This document shows, piece after piece, positions 9,679 to 16,832 of a stretch of 16,832 nt of DNA (positions are counted from its first letter, which is position 1; the number at the start of each line of letters is the position of its first letter). Source of the DNA: Saccoglossus kowalevskii (lineage: Eukaryota > Hemichordata > Enteropneusta > Harrimaniidae); contig NW_003112966.1 of assembly GCF_000003605.2 (NCBI RefSeq), positions 52,938 through 69,769 on the forward strand, in the 5' to 3' direction. The translations under genes were made by a program, and so were the position numbers. The notes beneath the pieces are model-generated. The model did no database searches, was not told the origin of the DNA, and saw only the letters and a program-made list of their open reading frames with translations.

Positions 9679-11086
9679 GTTTTAAATTCGGAACTGGTCA
9701 TAATGCTGGAAACATCACCGCCCAGTTCCCCGCTATGTGAATATATTAATCGCACATGTTTAGACAGGTGGCTGATTTCATATTCACTGTTCATTCAATA
9801 ACCTTGTATCAATGTATTTAAGGCATCTGAATCCAACATGCTAATTAATCACTGCTGGGCGACTCAGATTTACTATTAATAACATATAATAACGGCGGAA
9901 TATTATGTTAATCCATAGTTCATTAGTTTCATGTATTAACGTTAAATACTAACGGAATATTTTCCTATTACATGATGCATGCATTCTGTAGAAAATGTTG
10001 TCATAGCGCCACAGCGAACAAAAAACGTGCTCCACAGACTGTGTACATCATATAGTCTACGTGGCCTTCGAAACCTTTCACATGCCTGGTACAATTATTG
10101 GCAGCGACACATCTCCTGCTGTTTACATCTATCGTTAAAATGTGTTTTATTCGACAGAGTTTACAATCGTCGAACTTGGCACGGTGGTCGCTGAGGCCAT
10201 AACAACCAGTCAGGTTAACGGAGAGAATAGTAACGACACTAAAACTATGACGTATCACTCCTCTGCCTTAGTATTATCAGATTCGGCCGATTATAGATTT
10301 TGAGATGTAAATTCCGTTCCGATTGTTTTAAAAAAGGCAATTAAAGCATATGACAATAACACTACCTGGACTGAAAACCAACTATCTAATGCGTTATAGC
10401 CATAATAATAAAGTGTATTTATAATAAAATATTTTTGATCAAAACGGGGGTGGAGTTGTGTTTACGACCATTATACAGACAAGCGAGTCACAGCTTATAT
10501 GTCTGTACACGCACAATATTACAATTGCTATTCTATTTCTGGCTAGAGTGTCATTGGCTTGCATCTACAAAGCTAAAAATGGAGAAGGGCGTTTTTTTAC
10601 ATGCGATAAATGCACGAAATTCCGAATTCCTAAGTAGAGGCAAACGTTTATAGATGCCCCCTCTCCATATGTTCACATTCACAACTCCGGTATTGACAAA
10701 TCACCTACCTTTGACTAGAAGTTAGATCGAGCTCGAGTCGAGTGTAATTAAACAAACGGCGCTGAATAGCACACACATGGCTCACTGATGCTGATGGTTT
10801 GTTGCAGTACACGCTTTTAAATTATCTTGGATGGAGGTAGTCCTATAATGAAATATAGTCAAACGTCAGTCCGTACCGTATGCAGGTCACGCCGCTGATA
10901 GAACGACTGGGACGGAAAACATCGCACATACTCACCAGGGTGTATGCATGCAAAAGAAACGAACGGTAATTGTGTTTTCACGGTCGGTGTTAAACGGGAG
11001 TGAAGCATCCAACCGAACAATTAACGTGGAATCGTGGAAGAGGCGTATGGGTAGTTCCTCACTGCAAAGTCTCATTCACTTATTAG
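9679..11086. other. Non-coding stretch, no gene recognised
   Basis: Overlapping opposite-strand frames of 71 and 85 codons (9979-10194 and 10001-10258) and one of 72 codons (10435-10653) show no domain. From about 10,700 the base composition becomes visibly less A/T-rich. No RNA gene or repeat is seen. Confidence 0.55.
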
Positions 11087-11713
11087 AAATGGAACACTGT
11101 GTTCGAGATGGACAGGCGTGAACGAGTCGCACACTACAACCAGGCGTGCCACACACAACTGAGCTCAACAGTGAGGCAAACAGTAAAACTCATTAGTATT
11201 CCCGGCACGAATAAAAAAGCTTATTTGATTGGTAACGATGTGTCACTTACTAGCGAATTAAGCGAAACAAACACAGCGTACTCAGGACGCACACACGTAA
11301 GGTACACATCAGAGGTTTGCAATATTACCACCAACACTGAAACTAGACTAGTATAATAATACCACGTGTTGTTAAATATACGTGCAACAATACTCATTCA
11401 TAATCGATATCATCGAGGTCGCCCTCACTCGGCCCATTCTAACAATGACGCCGTCTTTTCAAATCATGGTCACCATTTGCGCATGTCCGATATAATCCAG
11501 CGTACGACGCGTTCATTGAACATACATCTTCCTTCGGTTTCTTCACGAATTAGCTACAAAGTAAACGCCTGGAGTTTAACGATTAATATTTTTTCTCGAA
11601 AGTCACTTCCTGGGCTGCGGCTTTTCCTTTCCTCAAATATTGACAGGTGGCTACAACAAAAACACATTCTGGAGGGTTGGTTTACTTTTATAAAGAGCTA
11701 TCAAGTTACTTAA
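11087..11713 (+). other. Nearly open reading frame split by two adjacent stops; probably not a gene
   Basis: One plus-strand frame stays open from just after a TAG at 11084 to 11353, meets two consecutive TAA codons (11354-11359), and is open again to a stop at 11711-11713. That is about 206 codons with a single stop cluster, in a locally less A/T-rich patch. The start codons nearest each half are GTG, not ATG, which is unconvincing for a eukaryotic gene. The translated halves contain no motif, signal peptide or domain I recognise, and no clear intron boundary flanks them. It could be a decayed coding remnant, a UTR, or chance. I favour chance. Confidence 0.2.
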
Positions 11714-14477
11714 ACGCAGTGTAATACAAAAATGCCCCCACATTATATGGGTTTGCATTACGTTTTCAATACCCAGTCTACCAATGCTCTGGTCACTTTG
11801 TAATTAGGGGTATTGCCAGATACTTTCACAAATTGTATTTTGTAATCAAAATCTTGTAAAAAAAAATCCCCGTCGCATAGCATAATAAAATAATTGATAT
11901 GTTTGGGGATGTTATGGTGGGCATTGCCAATAGAACATTACTCGATGTAATATTGATTATTTAAGGCGATTGAAATGTTGTAAATTATTTGCTATTGTCT
12001 ATGATACGAAATATGCGCCAGGACTATTAAACGGCCAAATATTGGTCTTGGTAACACGATCTGGGTCACAGTTGATAGACGAGGACATTTATTTGTCCTA
12101 GCTTTAAAAAATAACAGTCATTCTCGCACCAATGCTGACATGCAGATGACACTCATTCCTATTCTCATAATTGTCGCTATGAATAAAAAACGGGAAATTC
12201 GCCGATCGTGTTCAAACCCGTCTGAAAGGCACGAATAATATGCAAATCAGTTGTATAGCTATTGTTACTGAGAGAAGAGAGCCGTTCAGAATAGCCATAA
12301 TCTCCCTCCCTCCGTGAGTAAGACATCGTGCTGTCGTGACAGCCACACCCGATATAAAAACATTTAAGATGAGCAGTTTTAATGAGATATATAAGAATTT
12401 CGATTTATTCACCTCAACAGGGGTTACACATTTTTTCTTTAAGATCTATTCGATCGTATTGAAAAGAAAAATGACTGAGCATTAAATATGATCATCAAAA
12501 CACACCAAACATCTTTTCAAAGCATACAGCCATAGATATGACGCTTATTTAGACAGTTAATGTTAATGAATACGAATCATGTATAGATTCTATATAAATC
12601 TACATGCGTCAGACTCATCATACAGAGACACGATTTCTACGATAAACCATGTGTGCATCTTGTTCATTGTTGATCGAGAGCAATAAGTGGAGCAAACTAG
12701 TCATATACTAAACAATATAAGAATGCTACTAGAATCGAAGAATATAATGGTTGTAGGTGATCGTAGTCCTTGGGCATATTGAATAATTAGATCTACGATT
12801 ACCTACTATTATTTTCTTTATATTATAGTCATAAAAATGACAGTCAGGGTTTTTTTCCACCGACTCTACCTCTCCTATATTTGTCTGCTGATGAGTGCGT
12901 TGTTGTAGCAGGATACAATCTTTGTTCGTCGCGTCGAACGGGTCAAAATACTGTTTCAACTTCAAGTTTGTTATTGAGTTGGCAAGAATACAAATATAAT
13001 CGGGCATCACAAATTCGACTCAACTACTTCGCCAGGAATGACGGTACCCCTCTTAATATATCTCAGCTAAAAGTGCGTAATGCGGGAATGAAATAAGACA
13101 GCTAAGTTAATCTTGACACAAGCTGTTTGTAATGACTTGGAAAGATAACTCAGATCGCGTAATGTCACATCATACGATATACTGCTGTAACCATTGACCC
13201 TTATTATAAGATAATTATAACAAAACATATATAACTATTTCAAAATTCTAATTGCAACACACGTGTATAAGGGCGATACCATGATCCTGTAGGGACACTG
13301 CTGATGGTTCTCTGTGAGATAACTTTAAAATCTGTAGATTAAATATTACCTAGGCCTAACAATCTAAATGTATTTGTTATGCTGATAACTCCTGTCACGA
13401 AATAGTAATTGGTTTAAGTGACGTAGTTTTTTCACTAAGTACCGCCGAAGGAATGAATTTAATGGGACAAAAAGTGTTTAATTGGTGAGCAATTTTCGAA
13501 ACGCTGCATCAAAATTATTGCTAAAGTGCCTAGGATGCGCATGCGTAATTATTTCATATTGTTCACAGCCATGTCATTTATTATATACCATATTAAACAT
13601 ATTCGACGCACGCACATATAATTTACTGCTACTGTAGTTACCGTGCATCTTCACTCTTATACATTAAGGAATAAATTGAGTGCATATAATTAGGAAATCT
13701 TGTTAAATATTCCCATTATGTCCCGTGAAGTCATATAGTGATCTCTAAGCTTTTTAGAAGATGCGTTTGCTTCCACCCGGGCCCCATCAACATATATAAT
13801 ATAGCCTTTATGATTATTACGGAATTGTCAAAGGTACTCTTACCGTAATGCAAAAAAAACAACATAGAAGGTGACAAGGCGTTCTTTACTTTCGGATCGT
13901 TTTACATCAAAATCAGTATTACATTTAATGATCGATCAGGCACGTTTTCATAAAAAACGACATCCGATACATTTCGTCAATATTTTAACAAAGTGACTAA
14001 TGTACGATTTCCGAGAAATCTATGTGCATGTGTGTAAATCTTCTCACTTTCTTGTCACGGCATACAAATACGACGACCTGAACGCGCATGAATATTTATT
14101 GGGTCGTCTATTTCACTCATACGCCTATCCGCATTGGTTTTACACCAATGTAAAGATTTATTCTCAACTCAACATTAATTCCTTAACTTTGTAATGTTTA
14201 ATTGAATATTATAAGATTGATTGGGTAATCACAGTGAAACTGTGAACTATTTCATTTAGAGAATATAAGCTCCTTTTACATAAGAGGGATTCACGGGAGA
14301 TTTACCACACTCTATCAAACGTTTGGACCTAATATATTCAACCAATTAGCCACAGGTTTATCATGTTTATTATTCTTATTCACCTCATAACCTCATTACG
14401 TGTTCAAGTACAAAAACGGGGAGCAACTGGAGTACACTCTCCGTGCAAAGTATTTTCCATTTACACACTGATCTACC
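11714..14477. other. Long non-coding stretch, no gene recognised
   Basis: Short frames (66, 93, 71 and 64 codons at 12212-12412, 12729-13010, 12881-13096 and 14000-14194) overlap or lack any domain. An exact octamer lies at 12240-12247, and TGCGCATGCGTA at 13536-13547 is one base from the NRF1 consensus. No tRNA, rRNA, transposon ends or tandem repeat is evident. Confidence 0.6.
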
Positions 14478-14489
14478 AAAAAAAAAAAA
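14478..14489 (+). repeat. Short poly(A) tract
   Basis: Twelve consecutive A residues are followed by the near-palindrome GAATAAAGTTTTATTC. No polyadenylation signal lies at the usual distance upstream, and no target-site duplication is seen, so there is no case for a retroposed 3' end. Confidence 0.5.
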
Positions 14490-14810
14490 TGAATAAAGTT
14501 TTATTCTTGTTATGATGGAGATCAATATCCTAGAACTAAACTACATCTTGTTACACTTGAATGCAGACCACGTACTGAGAAAGCAGTAATGTAGCAGTAA
14601 TATAGATGATATGCAATAAACGGAATCAGGCGAAACTAATGTTGAAACGTGCACCGTTGCGAATCGATTAACACTTCACCTGGGCATTCCTATCCAAGTA
14701 TTTTTTGTTATCACTTAATAGAAGCAGAAATTGCACCAGGAACGCGATAAGCCGAAAGTTTAACGACAAGCACCCGATCTGTGTGTACTAGTTAGTCCCC
14801 GTTCGAACGT
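14490..14810. other. Non-coding sequence upstream of the repeat block
   Basis: Nothing recognisable is present except a small AGCAGTAAT duplication near 14583-14601 and the palindrome CGTTCGAACG at 14802-14811, immediately before the simple repeat. That palindrome may mark the edge of the following repeat element. Confidence 0.45.
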
Positions 14811-14900
14811 TTTGACCTCCGTGCGTCCGTGTGTCCGTGCGTCCGTGCTTCCGTGCCTCCGTGCTTCCGTCCGTCCGTGCATCCATGCGTGCGTCCGGAC
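14811..14900 (+). repeat. CCGTGCGT-type simple repeat
   Basis: TCCGTGCG and close variants (CCGTGTGT, CCGTGCTT, CCGTGCCT, CCGTCCGT, CCATGCGT) follow one another across about 85 bp, a degenerate 4-bp/8-bp repeat. It is strikingly G/C-rich against its surroundings. A 104-codon plus-strand frame that begins here (14812-15126) has an N-terminal third rich in V-R-P-C and R-A-S, which is simply the translation of this repeat. CCGT-rich tracts at the head of dispersed repeats are a pattern I associate with bivalve and other molluscan genomes, but that is recollection. Confidence 0.8.
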
Positions 14901-15460
14901 CTGTATCTTAGAAATTCCTGGACCAATCACAATTAAACATCACACATACATCATACATGACATTATACATATACATATGCATCAATATGTTTCACGATCT
15001 GATTCAAGATGGCCGAATGGCAGCCATTTTTGTACTGAAAAATTATCAAAATTAAGCATTTATCGGCTGTTTAGAGATGGATTTTGTTCAAACTTGGTAT
15101 ATACATTGGACATTATAGGACCTTGATGCATATCATTTTGCTTTTCCAGATAAGATTCAAAATGGCTTACTGGCGGCCATTTTGTTTTAATGAATGGGCT
15201 TATAGAGCCATGTCTCTAACTTGTTTTGACTGATTATGTTCAAATTTTAAGTATTCATTATACATAATGTCATTGATATACAGATGTATTGGTTTGACGA
15301 TCCTATTAAAAAATAGCCGAATGGTGGCCATTTTTGTGCTAAAAAATCATAAAATATCAAAAATTTCTGGGATTTATGGATGGATTTTGTTCAAACTTAG
15401 TACATAGGTTAGACATTACGGGTTTCTGAATAACGTCATTTTATTTTTCAGATTGGATTC
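14901..15460 (+). repeat. Diverged tandem repeat, period about 150 bp
   Basis: Copies begin with a GATTCAA-type head at 15001, 15154, about 15305 (head degraded) and 15455, spacings of 153, about 151 and about 150 bp. The first and third copies are clearly alike: both contain AAAAAT-rich sequence after GCCATTTTTGT, then ATGGATTTTGTTCAAACTT, then GACATTA, then a pyrimidine-rich CATTTT...CAGAT end. The second copy is more diverged. The segment at 14901-15000 aligns with the second half of a unit, so a partial copy precedes the first. Each head contains ATGGC...GCCAT inverted sequence. The fourth copy is cut short after about six bases by the 48-bp array. No protein is encoded. It is most likely part of a dispersed non-autonomous element. 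Confidence 0.65.
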
Positions 15461-16832
15461 AACATAGACTTTGTGGTCTACTGTTATGACTGAATACATT
15501 ATGATTAGAACACGAATCTTATGGAACTACGGTTATGACTGCATACATTATGATTAGAACATAACCCTTCATGGTCTACGGTTATGACTAAATACATTAT
15601 TATTAGAACATAGATCTTATGGTCTACGGCTAGACTGCATACATTATAATTAGAACATAGATCTTATGGTCTACAGTTATGACTCATACATTATAATTAG
15701 AACATAGATCTTATGGTCTACAGTTATGACTGCATACATTATAATTAGAAAATAGATCTTATGGTCTACGGTTATGACTGATAACATTATGATTACAACA
15801 TAGATCTTATGGTCTACGGCTATGACTGCATACATTATAATTAGAACATAGATCTTATGGTCTACAGTTATGACTCATACATTATAATTAGAACATAGAT
15901 CTTATGGTCTACGGTTATGACTGAATATATTATTTTTAGAGCATAGTTCTTAGGGTCTATGGTTATGACTGAATATATTATAAATAGAACATAGATCTTA
16001 TGGTCTACGGTTATGACTGAATACATTATAATTAGAACATAGATCTTATGGTCTACAGTTATGAGTGCATTCATTATAATTAGAAAATAGATCTTATGGT
16101 CTACGGTTATGACTGAATATATTATTTTTAGAGCATAGTTCTTAGGGTCTATGGTTATGACTGAATATATTATAATTAGAACATAGATGTTATGGTCTAC
16201 AGTTATGACTGCATTCATTATAATTAGAACATAGATCTTATGGTCTACGGTTATGACTGAATATATTATTTTTAGAGCATAGTTCTTAGGGTCTATGGTT
16301 ATTACTGCATACATTATAATTAGAATATAGATCTTATGATCTACGGCTATGACTGAATATATTATTTTTAGAGCATAGTTCTTAGGGTCTATGGTTATGA
16401 CTGAATATATTATAAATAGAACATAGATCTTATGGTCTACGGTTATGACTGAATACATTATAATTAGAACATAGATCTTATGGTCTACAGTTATGACTGC
16501 ATACATTATAATTAGAACATAGATCTTATGGTCTACGGTTATGACTGAATATATTATTTTTAGAGCATAGTTCTTAGGGTCTATGGTTATGACTGAATAT
16601 ATTATGAATAAAACATAGATCTTATGGTCTACGGTAATGACTGAATACACTATAATTAGAATATAGATCTTATGGTCTACGGTTATGACTGAATATATTA
16701 TTTTTCGAGCATAGTTCTTATGGCCTACGGTTATGACTGAATACATTATAATTAGAACATATATCTTATGGTCTACGGTTATGATTGCATACATTATAAT
16801 TAGAACATAGATCTTATGGTCTATGGTTATGA
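15461..16832 (+). repeat. 48-bp minisatellite array, 28 full units, continuing past the window
   Basis: A partial unit at 15461-15489 is followed by full units starting at 15490, 15539, 15588, 15635, 15683, 15730, 15778, 15826, 15874 and 15921, then every 48 bp to a last unit ending exactly at 16832. Units 1-9 include lengths of 47 and 49 bp. Units 10-28 are all exactly 48 bp. The common unit (type A) contains ACATTATAATTAGAACATAG and CTTATGGTCTACGGTTATGA. A second type (B) contains ATATTATTTTTAGAGC and CTTAGGGTCTATGG, seven substitutions away. B units are numbers 10, 14, 17, 19, 23 and 26. The array is unfinished at the right edge. Confidence 0.95.
15868..16794 (-). other. Stop-free frame across the 48-bp array; repeat artefact, not a credible gene
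   Basis: Read on the minus strand, the array encodes a 16-residue repeat, MYSVITVDHKIYVLII in A units and IYSVITIDPKNYALKI in B units, for 308 codons from the first ATG. The frame is also open upstream to the window edge, so its true extent is unknown. It ends where a 1-bp deletion in unit 9 shifts the frame into a stop at 15868-15870. A 48-bp period makes any one-unit stop-free frame open across the whole array. The seven A-to-B substitutions change six codons and every one alters the amino acid, so nothing points to selection on a protein. No signal peptide, known repeat family, promoter or splice context is visible. Confidence 0.8.

Noticed and set aside
12729-13096. Overlapping opposite-strand frames of 93 and 71 codons
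   Set aside because: Neither has a known motif, they exclude each other, and neither shows intron boundaries or a coding signature.
13536-13547. Near-match to the NRF1 site
   Set aside because: One base off consensus, isolated, and with no CpG-rich promoter or gene start nearby.
14478-14489. Poly(A) run as the tail of a retroposed gene or SINE
   Set aside because: No polyadenylation signal upstream, no target-site duplication, and no internal RNA-polymerase-III boxes or coding remnant before it.
14812-15126. 104-codon plus-strand frame with a V-R-P-C / R-A-S-rich start
   Set aside because: Its first third is the translation of the CCGTGCGT simple repeat and the rest runs into the diverged 150-bp repeat, so it is a repeat product.
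15461-16832. CRISPR array
   Set aside because: Units are contiguous 48-bp repeats with no unique spacers, no associated cas-type genes, and a eukaryotic setting.

Overview
This window looks like AT-rich, gene-free DNA from a eukaryotic nuclear genome, most likely a marine invertebrate and plausibly a mollusc or another lophotrochozoan. The reasons are the absence of bacterial-type gene packing over 16.8 kb, a short palindromic MITE-like element, a dispersed-repeat block headed by CCGT-rich simple sequence, and a long minisatellite. The taxonomic guess rests on the general style of the repeats and is low confidence. I recognise no protein-coding gene, rRNA, tRNA, CRISPR array or prokaryotic operon. 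The open frames in positions 1 to 14,800 are short, mutually overlapping and have no recognisable domain, as expected by chance in AT-rich DNA.

Layout. Positions 1 to about 3620 are non-coding and hold a two-copy 24-bp tandem duplication carrying POU octamer and homeodomain-core motifs (283-330), a dense cluster of transcription-factor-like motifs (about 1370-1500), a perfect CArG box beside a palindrome (1700-1724) and a full CRE (2740-2747). Positions 3623-3836 are a 214-bp MITE-like element with perfect 10-bp terminal inverted repeats. Positions 3840 to about 14,800 are again gene-free. They contain a second octamer/TCF/nuclear-receptor-like cluster (5889-5932), a nested inverted repeat (5198-5270) followed by a 14-bp palindrome, a weak diverged repeat (9402-9678), and one reading frame that is open for about 620 bp except for two adjacent stops (11087-11713).

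The right end, from about 14,811, is repetitive throughout. A CCGTGCGT-type simple repeat (14811-14900) leads into a diverged tandem repeat of about 150 bp. That repeat gives way, a few bases into its fourth copy, to a 48-bp minisatellite (15461-16832). The minisatellite has 28 full units and runs off the window. Its two main unit types are arranged in a higher-order pattern. Because 48 is a multiple of 3, one minus-strand frame stays open for more than 300 codons, but unit-to-unit changes in that frame are all amino-acid changing, so I read it as a repeat artefact and not a gene.

I did not find a convincing new biological system. The points most worth a second look are the higher-order organisation of the 48-bp array, its apparent nesting in the 150-bp repeat element, and the octamer-rich candidate regulatory sites in an otherwise empty region.
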